Source of the DNA: JBFXAN01 sp050184225
Lineage (GTDB): Bacteria; Chloroflexota; Dehalococcoidia; CAUJGQ01
Assembly: GCA_050184225.1 (NCBI GenBank)
Contig: JBFXAN010000144.1
Span: 1 to 16,857, forward strand
DNA length: 16,857 bases
Direction of reading: 5' to 3'
Part shown: in pieces, positions 1 to 6,936 of the stretch
Numbering within the stretch: position 1 is the first letter of the stretch
How the letters are laid out: each line of letters starts with the position of its first letter
The notes under the pieces: model-generated
The model's database searches: none
Told to the model about the DNA's origin: nothing
The model's input: only the letters and a program-made list of their open reading frames with translations
Position numbers and translations under genes: made by a program

Positions 1-107
1 TCACCGATCTCGATGCCGACCCCGCCCGCGTTCGGTCGCTGGCCGGCTGGGCCTGGATTCAGGACGCCCTCGCTGCGCTCCCGGCGCTCGACCAGAATGC
101 GGCGTAG
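1..107 (+). CDS. C-terminal end of an unidentified protein (partial)
   Basis: A reading frame open from the window edge (first full codon at 3) ends at a TAG at 105-107. The 34 visible residues, including RVRSLAGWAWIQDALAALPA, look like real amphipathic protein, with codon third positions rich in G/C. The Ala/Trp-rich helix after an R-V-R resembles the end of aminoglycoside-phosphotransferase-fold proteins, but this is only a resemblance and I assign no function. The 190 bases after it, up to the convergent oxidoreductase stop at 298, hold nothing I can identify. Confidence 0.4.
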   Translation, partial: TDLDADPARVRSLAGWAWIQDALAALPALDQNAA

Positions 108-297
108 TCATGCGGGATTGGTATTACTCCCATCTCTTCCGAGTCTTATGACGCCGGTTACCTACGCCTCACATCGCGTTCGACGGGTTCTGCGTCATAG
201 GTGCCGGACGGTGAAGTTGACCGGTCGGCGACAGTGCTGCAGATCGCCCGGGTCTTGCCGCGGGTGAAGCATGCGAGCGCTTAGGTGGACGGGCGGG

Positions 298-1215
298 TCA
301 GGGCGTGAGCACGTAGCGACCACGCACCCCGCCCGTGGCCATGGCCCGGTGGGCGTCGGCGACCTGGTCCAGCGGCATGACCGCATGCACGCGGGCCGGC
401 AGCTCGCCGGACGCGGTCCGTGCGAGCAAGCTGGCCAAACGATGTCCGTCGGGGTGTGTCGCGACCGCTTCGACGGTGATCCCGCGCTCGGCGGCCGGCT
501 TGGCGTTCGGCTGAACGCCGACGAAGACCCCGCCGTCGCGGACCAGGGCGAGACCCCGCTCCTGCAACACCGCACCATCGGCGACCGCATCCCAGCCCGG
601 CTCGGCGTGGACAGTGAAGTCGGCGTCGAGGCCGCGGACGAACGCCTCGTCCTCGGCTCTGGCCAGACCGGTCACCTGCCAGCCACGGTCCCGCGCGAGC
701 GCGGCGACGTACCCCCCGACCGCGCCGGCCGCCCCGGTCACCAGCAGCCGGTTGCCGTCGGTGGGCGCGTCGCCGAGCAGGTCGACGATCTGGGCGGCGG
801 CCAGCCCGTTGAGCGGCACCGTCGACGCCGCGACCAGGTCCAGCCCCTCGGGCACGACGGCGAGCTCGCTGGCCGGCACGATGATCTGCTCGGCGTAGGT
901 GCCGAAGTCGCGGTCGAAGCTGGCCACCAGGCCGGCGACCCGGGTGCCGGCGGCCAGGTCGACGCCGGGGCCGGTGGCGACGACGGTGCCGGCGAAGTCC
1001 CAGCCGAGGCCGGTCCGTTCGGGCTGGTTGATCAGTCCCATGGCGTGGAGCCGGCCGCCCGCGACCGCGAGGTCGACGGGGTTGACAGGCGCGGCGGCAA
1101 TCGTAACTCGGACCTCGCCCGGACCGGGCGCGACGACGGGAACGTCGATGATCTCGATCGCGTCGGGTCCGCCCGGGGTGCGGACGACGGCGCTGCGGAA
1201 GGTGGTGGTGCTCAC
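298..1215 (-). CDS. NADP-dependent quinone-oxidoreductase-like MDR protein
   Basis: A 305-residue medium-chain dehydrogenase/reductase of the zinc-independent quinone oxidoreductase type. It probably transfers hydride from NADPH to a quinone or an activated alkene in the cytoplasm. The N-terminal GroES-like domain (about 1-120) contains AAPVNPVDLAVAGG and GLGWDFAGTV. The Rossmann part has the glycine-rich nucleotide loop TGAAGAVGGYV at 160-170, and the end (ARVHAVMPLDQVADAHRAMA) is typical of the family. No structural-zinc cysteine cluster is present, as expected for this branch. The start is GTG at 1215 with AAGGAG at 1223-1228, 7 nt upstream. It is divergent from an HxlR regulator, a common pairing in which the regulator controls the enzyme in response to a reactive electrophile; that control is inferred here. 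The physiological substrate is unknown. Confidence 0.9.
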   Translation of the reverse strand: MSTTTFRSAVVRTPGGPDAIEIIDVPVVAPGPGEVRVTIAAAPVNPVDLAVAGGRLHAMGLINQPERTGLGWDFAGTVVATGPGVDLAAGTRVAGLVASFDRDFGTYAEQIIVPASELAVVPEGLDLVAASTVPLNGLAAAQIVDLLGDAPTDGNRLLVTGAAGAVGGYVAALARDRGWQVTGLARAEDEAFVRGLDADFTVHAEPGWDAVADGAVLQERGLALVRDGGVFVGVQPNAKPAAERGITVEAVATHPDGHRLASLLARTASGELPARVHAVMPLDQVADAHRAMATGGVRGRYVLTP

Positions 1216-1222
1216 GGATTCG

Positions 1223-1404
1223 CTCCTTGTGACTTGTCTTCGACGGGGTCATACTTCACTATGGATAGGTAGCTCTTCGTTGGGAAGTACGCACAGCGAG
1301 GTGCGTAGCTCCCCCCTCGGGGGGTATCGGGGGCGGAGCCCCCGTCCGGAGGGGGTTGGGGAAGCGCATGGGTTCCCCAATTCAGGAGTAGGAAGGAGCG
1401 GTCG
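1223..1404. promoter_or_regulatory. Shared control region of the divergent oxidoreductase/HxlR pair
   Basis: The region between the two divergent genes carries three tandem inverted repeats: CCCCCC-TC-GGGGGG at 1311-1324, CGGGGGC-GGA-GCCCCCG at 1328-1344, and TTGGGGAA-9 nt-TTCCCCAA at 1356-1380. Ribosome-binding sites sit at 1223-1228 (minus strand, AAGGAG) and 1391-1398 (plus strand, GGAAGGAG, 6 nt before the ATG). The 8-bp-arm repeat at 1356-1380 is a candidate HxlR operator. The two GC hairpins look more like a generic intergenic palindromic repeat. Promoter hexamers are not clear. Confidence 0.5.
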
Positions 1405-1854
1405 ATGCCAACGATGACGGCGGCCCAGCAACGGGCACAGGCGAAGGTGGAGTACGACGCGTTCCTGGCGGGCTGCCCCAGCCGCCAGTTGCTCGACCGG
1501 ATCTCCGACAAGTGGGTCGCGCTGACCCTGACCGCGCTCGGAAGCGATGGCCCGCACCCTCCCGGGGTCGACCGCGTCGATGCGCCGCGGTCGATGCGCT
1601 ACTCCGAGCTGTCCCGCCGGCTGGCCGGCGTCAGCCAGAAGATGCTCACCCAGACGCTGCGCTCCCTCGAGCGCGACGGCTTGGTCACCCGCACCGTGAC
1701 GCCGACCGTGCCGGTCACGGTCACCTACGAACTAACCGATCTCGGTCGCTCGCTCCAAGACATGATGCGCGGCATCAAAGCGTGGGCCGAGGCACACATG
1801 GACGAAGTGCTCGCCAATCGCGCGGAGTACGACACCGCGTCGCCTGAGCGCTGA
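1405..1854 (+). CDS. HxlR-family winged-helix transcriptional regulator
   Basis: A 149-residue DNA-binding protein of the HxlR (DUF24) family. The pattern matches the family in order: a cysteine near the N-terminus in GCPSRQLLDRISDKWVALTL (Cys24), a recognition-helix region RRLAGVSQKMLTQTLRSLER, and the wing YELTDLGRSL. The segment at about 48-60 is a Pro/Asp-rich insertion (GPHPPGVDRVDAPR) longer than in short family members. HxlR proteins often sense electrophiles or oxidants through the conserved N-terminal Cys, and that Cys is present here. A strong GGAAGGAG sits 6 nt before the ATG. It is divergent from the oxidoreductase at 298-1215, its likely target. Confidence 0.93.
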   Translation: MPTMTAAQQRAQAKVEYDAFLAGCPSRQLLDRISDKWVALTLTALGSDGPHPPGVDRVDAPRSMRYSELSRRLAGVSQKMLTQTLRSLERDGLVTRTVTPTVPVTVTYELTDLGRSLQDMMRGIKAWAEAHMDEVLANRAEYDTASPER

Positions 1855-1896
1855 CCATCAGCACCGCAAGGCGCTGGCCCCGTCGGTCATCCGTGC

Positions 1897-1908
1897 GATA
1901 CTGGGCAT
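1897..1908 (+). promoter_or_regulatory. Candidate -10 element giving a leaderless transcript
   Basis: GATACT at 1897-1902 is followed by exactly 6 nt and then the ATG at 1909. There is no Shine-Dalgarno sequence in the preceding 20 nt. The geometry puts the transcription start at or next to the A of ATG, as in leaderless mRNAs. The -35 is poor (CTGGCC at 1874-1879). The same spacing recurs at 4392 and 9588. Confidence 0.45.
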
Positions 1909-2364
1909 ATGACGGCGTGGCGAGACGTCGAACAGGCAGCGCCGGAGTTCGCGCAGCGCGTGCGGGCGCTGTTCGACGCCCACAGACACAAGACACTTGC
2001 CACCGTGCGAACCGACGGGTCGCCGCGGATCTCCGGGATCGAGGCGGTCTTCGAGGACGGCGAACTGGTCTTTGGCTCGATGCCGAACGCCCGCAAGGGC
2101 GCCGATCTCCATCGGGATCCGCGGTTCGCCCTGCACAGCGCCACGGTCGACCCGATCGAGGGCTCCGAGGCGCAATGGCCGGGCGAGGCGAAAATCTCGG
2201 GTCGCGCGATCGTTGCCGGACCGATCACCGAGGGACCAGACGGCGACCGCTTCCACGCCGACATCGCTGAGGTCGTGCACACCCACCTCAACGACGAGGC
2301 CACGATACTCGTCGTCGAGTGGTGGACGCCCACGCACGGGCTGCGAAGGATCGAGCGCGAGTAA
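1909..2364 (+). CDS. Pyridoxamine 5'-phosphate oxidase-like split-barrel protein
   Basis: A 151-residue protein with the FMN/F420-binding split beta-barrel fold (PNPOx-like). The start THLATVRT-type strand is seen as KTLATVRTDGSPRISGIEAV (about 28-47), followed by LVFGSMPNARKGADLHRDPR, where an Arg/Lys-rich loop normally contacts the flavin phosphate, and later ILVVEWWTP. Family members reduce or bind flavin or deazaflavin cofactors; many are uncharacterised. The ATG at 1909 is preferred because it is preceded by a -10-like hexamer 6 nt away and no ribosome-binding site exists. No pyridoxine biosynthesis genes are nearby, so a role in vitamin B6 synthesis is not indicated. The substrate is unknown. 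Confidence 0.85.
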   Translation: MTAWRDVEQAAPEFAQRVRALFDAHRHKTLATVRTDGSPRISGIEAVFEDGELVFGSMPNARKGADLHRDPRFALHSATVDPIEGSEAQWPGEAKISGRAIVAGPITEGPDGDRFHADIAEVVHTHLNDEATILVVEWWTPTHGLRRIERE

Positions 2365-2516
2365 CCTCAATCGAGCACCGGATCGTCACCTGGCATGTCA
2401 GATACATAGTTCGACGAGCGCGAGGTCGTCACCGTCGCGGCCGGGCACGGCAGAGGAGCCGTTGGCTGGCCTGCGCCCCGCTGGCGACCGCGGTGCTCGC
2501 TCAGGACCGTGATGCC

Positions 2517-2822
2517 ATGACGATGCGGCAGCCTCCTCGCGGACTCGTTGGTGCGGCGGTAGGCGCTGGTATCGGCGGCACTGCCGCCGCTGCCTACTTC
2601 GCCTCGATTGTTTTGGGGCCGCAAGCGAACGAACCGCCATCGCCGGGGTTCTACGCGGTCGTCCTCGCGCCGTCGCTCATCGTGCCTGGTATCGGCTGGG
2701 GCGCGTGGCTTGGCTGGCTCGTCACCACGGGACCACGCCCCGTCATCTACAAGCTCATCATTCCGATCGAGCTGAGTATCCTCGTCGTGTTCTGGTTCCT
2801 CTTACTCGCTGGGCGACCGTGA
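2517..2822 (+). CDS. Small three-helix membrane protein, unknown function
   Basis: A 101-residue hydrophobic protein. Three membrane segments are visible at about 9-29 (glycine/alanine-rich, AAVGAGIGGTAAAAYFASIV), 37-61 (YAVVLAPSLIVPGIGWGAWL) and 68-96 (KLIIPIELSILVVFWFLLLA). The short N-terminus MTMRQPPRG is probably cytoplasmic. I start at ATG 2517 because the longer frame reaching upstream to 2319 is Arg-rich and unlike protein; a weak AGGA lies at 2503-2506. The family is not recognised. The gene stands alone between the split-barrel gene and the methyltransferase. Confidence 0.65.
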   Translation: MTMRQPPRGLVGAAVGAGIGGTAAAAYFASIVLGPQANEPPSPGFYAVVLAPSLIVPGIGWGAWLGWLVTTGPRPVIYKLIIPIELSILVVFWFLLLAGRP

Positions 2823-2908
2823 TGTAGGTATACCCCCGAGCGATCGACCTCGCCAGCAGCGCGCCATTTGGGAAAGTCCTGTCAGGCGACCGTTGCAGCC
2901 CAATCCCG

Positions 2909-2934
2909 GGTCCGATAACGCCGGATCTCGGACC
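2909..2934. repeat. Perfect 7-bp inverted repeat upstream of the methyltransferase
   Basis: GGTCCGA at 2909-2915 and TCGGACC at 2928-2934 are separated by 12 nt. There is no T-tract, so it is not a typical intrinsic terminator. It lies about 70-90 bp before the TATACT element at 3006-3011 and may be an operator or a processed hairpin. Confidence 0.35.
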
Positions 2935-3005
2935 ACGTGTTGTGCGGCGCGCGGTCGGTCTGTCCCTCAGGCAGGCGCTCTCGCACGGCTGGCCCGATGA
3001 CCTCG

Positions 3006-3022
3006 TATACTGCACCGCATCA
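3006..3022 (+). promoter_or_regulatory. Candidate -10 (TATACT) for the methyltransferase
   Basis: TATACT at 3006-3011 is one mismatch from the consensus TATAAT. The ATG at 3023 is 11 nt downstream, which would leave a leader of only a few nucleotides. A second possible start, GTG 3038, has GGAG at 3029-3032, 5 nt upstream, and would use a normal short leader. No good -35 is visible. Confidence 0.4.
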
Positions 3023-3742
3023 ATGGATGGAGTCGCCGTGACGAGCCGGAACCATCCCGACGATATCCCCGGTCTCGCGGCGCTGCTGGCCGAGCAGCGG
3101 AGCTACTACGATGCCCGCGCCGACGACTACGTGAGCGTCGCGCCGCCGAACCGCACGGTCCCCGGCTTGCTGCCGGCGGCTCTGGGTCGGACCCTGGTCG
3201 AGGAGGCGCAGCCCCGCAGTGCGGTGCTCGAACTGGCCTGCGGCACCGGGGATTTCACGCGCGAGTTGGCGCGCTCCGCTCAGTCGGTGACCGCCCTCGA
3301 CGCCTCCCCGCGCATGCTCGCCATCAACCGGGCACGGGTGGCGAACCCCCGGGTCCGGTACATGCAGGCCGACCTGTTCGCGTGGGTACCGGGCCAGACC
3401 TACGACCTGGTGTTCTTCGGCTTTTGGCTCTCGCACGTGCCGCCGAGTACCTTCGACGCCTTCTGGGAGTTGGTGCAGCGGTGCCTGGCACCGGACGGGC
3501 GGGTAGCCTTCGTCGATGATGATGACCGTGCCGGTGACGCCGGGGACGTGCGCCCGGTCGGCGGCGTGCCGGTCGCGCGCCGCACGCTGCGGGACGGGCA
3601 GGCGTTCGACGTCGTCAAAGTGTTCTGGCAGCCCGCCGCGCTTGCCACCCGCCTGCACGGGCTGGGCTGGGACATCGCCGTCCGCCGCGTCGGCCAGAAC
3701 TTCCTTTATGGCGCGGGGTGCCCCCGCCGGACCACCGGCTGA
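3023..3742 (+). CDS. Class I SAM-dependent methyltransferase
   Basis: A 239-residue Rossmann-fold methyltransferase, numbered from the ATG at 3023. Motif I is VLELACGTGDFTREL (68-82), the acidic residue that binds the SAM ribose is in TALDASPRML (90-99), and MQADLF (114-119) is the adenine-side motif. DLVFFGFWLSHVP (128-140) is the post-I/IV region. Such proteins methylate small molecules or proteins; nothing here identifies the acceptor. The N-terminal segment HPDDIPGLAALLAEQRSYYD is a typical helical lid. The start is either ATG 3023 or GTG 3038, the latter having GGAG upstream and costing five residues. The next gene begins 37 nt downstream and is probably co-transcribed. Confidence 0.88.
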   Translation: MDGVAVTSRNHPDDIPGLAALLAEQRSYYDARADDYVSVAPPNRTVPGLLPAALGRTLVEEAQPRSAVLELACGTGDFTRELARSAQSVTALDASPRMLAINRARVANPRVRYMQADLFAWVPGQTYDLVFFGFWLSHVPPSTFDAFWELVQRCLAPDGRVAFVDDDDRAGDAGDVRPVGGVPVARRTLRDGQAFDVVKVFWQPAALATRLHGLGWDIAVRRVGQNFLYGAGCPRRTTG

Positions 3743-3779
3743 GACGTGCCGGCGCCGCAGTAACTGGCTCGATGACCCG

Positions 3780-4295
3780 ATGATTCTCACCAAACCCCGC
3801 GATCCGAGATTGATCACCGTTCGTCGGGGCGGCACGCTGAGCGACGCTCATCATCAGCTTCTTGCAACATGGGCTGCCGCATGCGCGGAGCATGTCCTCC
3901 ATTGCTTCGAACAAGCACAACCGGGAGATGAGCGGCCGCGTCACGCAATTGAGCAGGCGCGGGCATGGGCGCGCGGCGAGATCACGATGTCCCAGGCGCG
4001 CACGGCGGCCGGCCATGCCAACGCCGCGGCCAGAGACCTGCGTGGGGCGGCACGGCATGCCGCGTACGCTGCCGCCCAGGCGGCGGTGGTCGCACACGTC
4101 GCCGCCCACGAGCTCGGTGCGGCCGCCTATGCGATCAAGGCCGCACGCGCCGCTGCGCCGGAAAGAGAGGGCGAGAGCGCCGGGCGACGCGAGTGCCGGT
4201 GGCAGCGCGACCAGCTCCCAGGGGCGATTCGTGCGCTCGTCCTTGACGACCAGCGGTTGCGCAATCATGTGTGTTGGTTTGTCTTCGACTGCTGA
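3780..4295 (+). CDS. Imm-5-like putative immunity protein
   Basis: A 171-residue, almost wholly alpha-helical, alanine-rich protein. It matches from memory the family annotated as 'putative immunity protein' (Imm-5-like domain): an N-terminal WAAACAEHVLHCFEQAQPGD, then ERPRHAIEQARAWARGEI (51-68), and the helix run AAVVAHVAAHELGAAAYAIK (101-120). In toxin-antitoxin gene sets such proteins neutralise polymorphic toxins, but most genomic copies are orphans. No toxin, ADP-ribosyltransferase, nuclease or secretion gene is found nearby, so a protective role is only the family label. ATG 3780 is chosen because the upstream frame is the antiphase shadow of the methyltransferase. No ribosome-binding site is visible, suggesting coupling to the upstream gene 37 nt away. 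Confidence 0.75.
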   Translation: MILTKPRDPRLITVRRGGTLSDAHHQLLATWAAACAEHVLHCFEQAQPGDERPRHAIEQARAWARGEITMSQARTAAGHANAAARDLRGAARHAAYAAAQAAVVAHVAAHELGAAAYAIKAARAAAPEREGESAGRRECRWQRDQLPGAIRALVLDDQRLRNHVCWFVFDC

Positions 4296-4391
4296 CCAGC
4301 ACCGGATGATCCGCTTCCCCTTGCTCCTTTCACCTTCTATCTGAACCGTTCCGGTGCGCCGTCGGGCGAGAGAGTCGAGCGCTTCCCGTGC

Positions 4392-4403
4392 TATGCTCGG
4401 GTC
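4392..4403 (+). promoter_or_regulatory. Candidate -10 (TATGCT) giving a leaderless transcript
   Basis: TATGCT at 4392-4397 is followed by exactly 6 nt and ATG 4404; no Shine-Dalgarno sequence exists. This is the clearest of the group of starts in this window that share the same spacing. Confidence 0.55.
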
Positions 4404-4844
4404 ATGACGCTTCTCCGGATGGACAATGTCCTCATCGTCGTCGACGCCCTCGAAGCCGCGAAGGCCTTCTTCCTCGAGCTCGGACTCGAGTTGGAGAGCG
4501 AGACGATCGTCGAGGGTCCCTCGGTCGATCGTCTCGTCGGCCTTCAGAACGTCCGTGCTACCCTCGCGATGATGCGCACGCCGGATGGCCACGGACGGAT
4601 CGAGCTGGACAAGTTCCACACGCCGGAAGCAATCAGAACTGGGTCCGAGCACGCTCCAGTGAACGCACTCGGGATCTGCCGCATCATGTTCGCCGTCGAC
4701 GACATCGGCGACGTCGTCGCGCGCCTGCGCGCCCACGGCGCCGAACTGGTCGGCGAAGTGGTGCAATACGAAGATACGTATCGGCTCTGCTACGTCCGCC
4801 ACCCTGAGGGCTTCATCGTCGCGCTGGCCGAGCAGCTCAGCTGA
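4404..4844 (+). CDS. VOC-family (glyoxalase/bleomycin-resistance fold) protein
   Basis: A 146-residue protein with two beta-alpha-beta-beta-beta modules. Module 1 is MDNVLIVVDALEAAKAFFLE (6-25) through GRIELDKFH, and module 2 is ICRIMFAVDDIGDVVARLRA through HPEGFIVALAEQL. The fold is shared by glyoxalase I, extradiol dioxygenases and drug-binding resistance proteins. The usual first metal-binding histidine of the opening strand is an Asn here (MDNV), while a Glu in the last strand (ALAEQL) is kept, so metal binding is uncertain. The substrate cannot be told. Transcription probably starts at the ATG itself (see 4392). A short CTGCTG-TTCTC-CAGCAG hairpin at 4858-4874 follows the gene, without a T-run. 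Confidence 0.87.
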   Translation: MTLLRMDNVLIVVDALEAAKAFFLELGLELESETIVEGPSVDRLVGLQNVRATLAMMRTPDGHGRIELDKFHTPEAIRTGSEHAPVNALGICRIMFAVDDIGDVVARLRAHGAELVGEVVQYEDTYRLCYVRHPEGFIVALAEQLS

Positions 4845-5116
4845 AGCGGTCGACCTCCTGCTGTTCTCCAGCAGTTGCCATCGTTGCAGACCCCGCCCGG
4901 CCCGCGGCACCAAGCCCGCGGACTCAGCGGCGAGCAACGCATCAGGGGTGAGTTCTCGAACACAGGTGAGAGCCGCTCCAATAACCTCCCACATTGACGC
5001 ACTTCGAGGGTGTCTCACAACCTTGAACGTGCTGCTGCGCACGGTGGGCTGTGACACCATGGGATGGAGGTGGCGCAGTCGGCACGGCAAAGGCGCAGCC
5101 GGATTGGACTCGTGGC

Positions 5117-5719
5117 ATGGAAACGCGGCGCGACTGGCAGGTGGTGATGCTCGGCGGCGCCAGCGGGGTCGGTAAGACGATGGTCAGCTACCGGCTGGCG
5201 CACCATTTCGCCGTCGGGCTGACCGAGATGGATGACTTCCAGAACGTCCTGGAGCGCCTGACCACCTCGGAGCAGCAGCCGGCGCTGCACTACTTCCGCC
5301 TGCACACCGCCGAGGTGCTGGCCATGGACGACGAGCAGATGCTGGCGCACACGCTCAGCGTCGCCGGCGAGATGTCGGTCGCGATGGAGCTCGTGATCGC
5401 CAACCACCTCGCCACCCGCGCCCCGGTCGTGCTCGAAGGGGACTTCCTGCTCCCGGCGCTCGCCGTCCGGATCGCCTACGACGGCGTCCCCGCCGACGGG
5501 CAGGTGCGCGCCGTCTTCCTCTACGAGGAGGAGGAGCACCAGATCCTGCGCAACTTCCGTGTGCGCGCCGGCGAGGAGCAGCCGCGGCGGGCGCGGGCCA
5601 GTTGGTACTACAGCGAGTGGCTGCGGCGCGAGGCGGAGCGGCTTGGCCTGCCGGCCGTCCCCGCCCGACCGTGGGACACGGTCCTGGAACGGGTTATCGC
5701 CGCACTCCATCCGGTGTGA
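5117..5719 (+). CDS. P-loop kinase-like AAA-family ATPase
   Basis: A 200-residue P-loop protein. Walker A GASGVGKT is at 14-21, followed by MVSYRLAHHFAVGLTEMDDF (22-41), where the paired Asp resembles the acceptor-binding DD of small-molecule kinases such as 2-phosphoglycerate kinase. The Walker-B-like strand VVLEGDFLLP is at 104-113, and there is a basic lid NFRVRAGEEQPRRARASWYY (146-165). It probably phosphorylates a small metabolite; the substrate is unknown. I chose ATG 5117 because the extra N-terminal residues from 5051 (Gly/Ala/Trp-rich) do not look like part of the fold. TGGACT at 5105-5110 is again 6 nt before the ATG, but is a weak -10. The gene ends just before two strong hairpins. 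Confidence 0.75.
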   Translation: METRRDWQVVMLGGASGVGKTMVSYRLAHHFAVGLTEMDDFQNVLERLTTSEQQPALHYFRLHTAEVLAMDDEQMLAHTLSVAGEMSVAMELVIANHLATRAPVVLEGDFLLPALAVRIAYDGVPADGQVRAVFLYEEEEHQILRNFRVRAGEEQPRRARASWYYSEWLRREAERLGLPAVPARPWDTVLERVIAALHPV

Positions 5720-5733
5720 CCACACGGCACGTG

Positions 5734-5793
5734 CCGCAGCGGTGCGCTGCGGTAGGCTTGTGCCGCCGCTCGTGATCATCGGCGGCACAAGCC
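5734..5793. terminator. Two back-to-back hairpins between convergent genes
   Basis: CCGCAGCG-GTG-CGCTGCGG at 5734-5752 is directly followed by a perfect 14-bp-arm inverted repeat, GGCTTGTGCCGCCG at 5755-5768 and CGGCGGCACAAGCC at 5780-5793, with an 11-nt loop. They sit 15 nt after the kinase stop and about 115 nt before the convergent nitronate monooxygenase stop. There is no strong T-tract, so this would be a high-GC, bidirectional hairpin terminator of the type common in GC-rich bacteria. Confidence 0.6.
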
Positions 5794-5907
5794 GCGCCCC
5801 GACCTGGACCCGCGCACTGTTGTCGAGCGCCGGCAATCTCGAACGTCGGTCTGCCGCCGAGCCACCCGTCGGGGAGCGTAGCCACGCGGTCGTGACCGGG
5901 ATGGTGC

Positions 5908-6879
5908 TTAGCGGAGCAGCACCGCGGAGCGGTCACGGAGGACGCGTTCGGCCTCCTCCATGATGCGCCGGACAATGGTCCCGGCCGGTTCAACTGAGGA
6001 GATCAGCCCGACAGCGACGCCGGCACTGATATCGACGACCGTCGGGTCGCTCCGCTGGGCGGCCGCCTCTAACTCGCGGCGCAGCTCCGCCTGTCGTGCC
6101 GCGATGTCGTCCGTGCGTCCCTCCCATGCGGCTGTGAACGCGTTGGCCAGCACCCGGTCGGCGATACCCTCGGGAAAGGACGCGCCGCGCACCTGGTCAT
6201 AGACGGAGGTCCGCACCGTGTCGTCGGCGGTCGCGGCCACGACCGCCTGCTGTTCCCATGCCCCACCGCCCCACTCCGCGCTGGCCACGAACCGCGTCCC
6301 CAGCCAGCCGCCCGTCGCCCCCAAGAGCAACACAGCGGCGAGGCCCCGGCCATCGGCGATACCGCCTGCGGCCACCACGGGGGTGCCCCCGACCGCCTCC
6401 ACCACCGCCGGCACCAGCGCCAGCGTGCCGGCCTGGCCGGTGTGCCCGCCGGCTTCGGTGCCCTGCGCAATGATGACATCCACGCCGGCACGCGCCGCGC
6501 GGGTCGCCTGCGCCACGGTCTGCACCTGGGCAAATACGCGCACGCTGCGGGCATGGGCCGGCGCAACGGAGGGGGTTGGATCGGCGAAGGAGTGGTTGAT
6601 GGCCGCCACGCGCTCCTCGAGGGCGACCTGGACCAGGTCATCGATCCCGGGGAACGAGGAGATGAAGCCCACCCCGAAGGGGCGGTCGGTCCTGGCGCGC
6701 ACGGCCCGGATTTGGGTGCGGAGCCAGTCCGGCCCGCCGGGGCTGGTACCGCCGAGCATGCCGAACCCGCCCGCCAGCGAGACGGCGGCCGCCAGATCGG
6801 CGGTGGCCGTGCCGCTCATCGGGGCATTCAGCACCGGATGGTCGATGCCCAAGAGGGTACACAACGGGGTGGATAGCAT
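5908..6879 (-). CDS. Nitronate monooxygenase
   Basis: A 323-residue TIM-barrel flavoprotein that oxidises alkyl nitronates (or related propionate-3-nitronate) with O2 using FMN. Family marks: LNAPMSGTATADLAAAVSLA (18-37), GGFGMLGGTSPG (38-49), the flavin-phosphate loop AQGTEAGGHTG (138-148), and VVAAGGIADGRG (168-179) leading into GWLGTRFVAS (191-200). Length matches the family (about 310-340). The ATG at 6879 is chosen over the TTG at 6885 because GGGAG at 6886-6890 is 6 nt from it and would be 0 nt from the TTG. It follows the thioesterase gene by 57 nt on the same strand, and the two are probably one operon. The enoyl-reductase-like branch of this fold is an alternative assignment. Confidence 0.9.
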   Translation of the reverse strand: MLSTPLCTLLGIDHPVLNAPMSGTATADLAAAVSLAGGFGMLGGTSPGGPDWLRTQIRAVRARTDRPFGVGFISSFPGIDDLVQVALEERVAAINHSFADPTPSVAPAHARSVRVFAQVQTVAQATRAARAGVDVIIAQGTEAGGHTGQAGTLALVPAVVEAVGGTPVVAAGGIADGRGLAAVLLLGATGGWLGTRFVASAEWGGGAWEQQAVVAATADDTVRTSVYDQVRGASFPEGIADRVLANAFTAAWEGRTDDIAARQAELRRELEAAAQRSDPTVVDISAGVAVGLISSVEPAGTIVRRIMEEAERVLRDRSAVLLR

Positions 6880-6936
6880 GATCAACTCCCGCGCCGGTGA
6901 AGGCGAAGGTCGCCGGTGCAGCCGGCGCCCCGGTCC

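Noticed and set aside
271..1272. Long frames antisense to the oxidoreductase, on + and in the other minus frame
   Set aside because: Gly/Asp/Arg-rich shadows of the oxidoreductase, without motifs.
2319..2516. N-terminal extension of the small membrane protein
   Set aside because: Very Arg-rich, overlaps the end of the split-barrel gene and has no start signal; ATG 2517 is preferred.
3615..5090. A 491-codon open frame on the minus strand
   Set aside because: It lies antisense to the immunity-like, VOC and methyltransferase genes, which have clear family motifs; its residues are Arg/Gly-rich and low in family-like patterns. It is a GC-rich shadow.
4845..5116. Possible protein remnant on the minus strand (reading MWEVIGAALTCVRELTPDAL) and an imperfect GGTGTC/GACACC pair near 5009-5058 suggesting an insertion-sequence end
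   Set aside because: The peptide could not be tied to any family, and it is part of a shadow frame. The inverted repeat is short and imperfect, and no transposase is present. The stretch holds no gene I can support.
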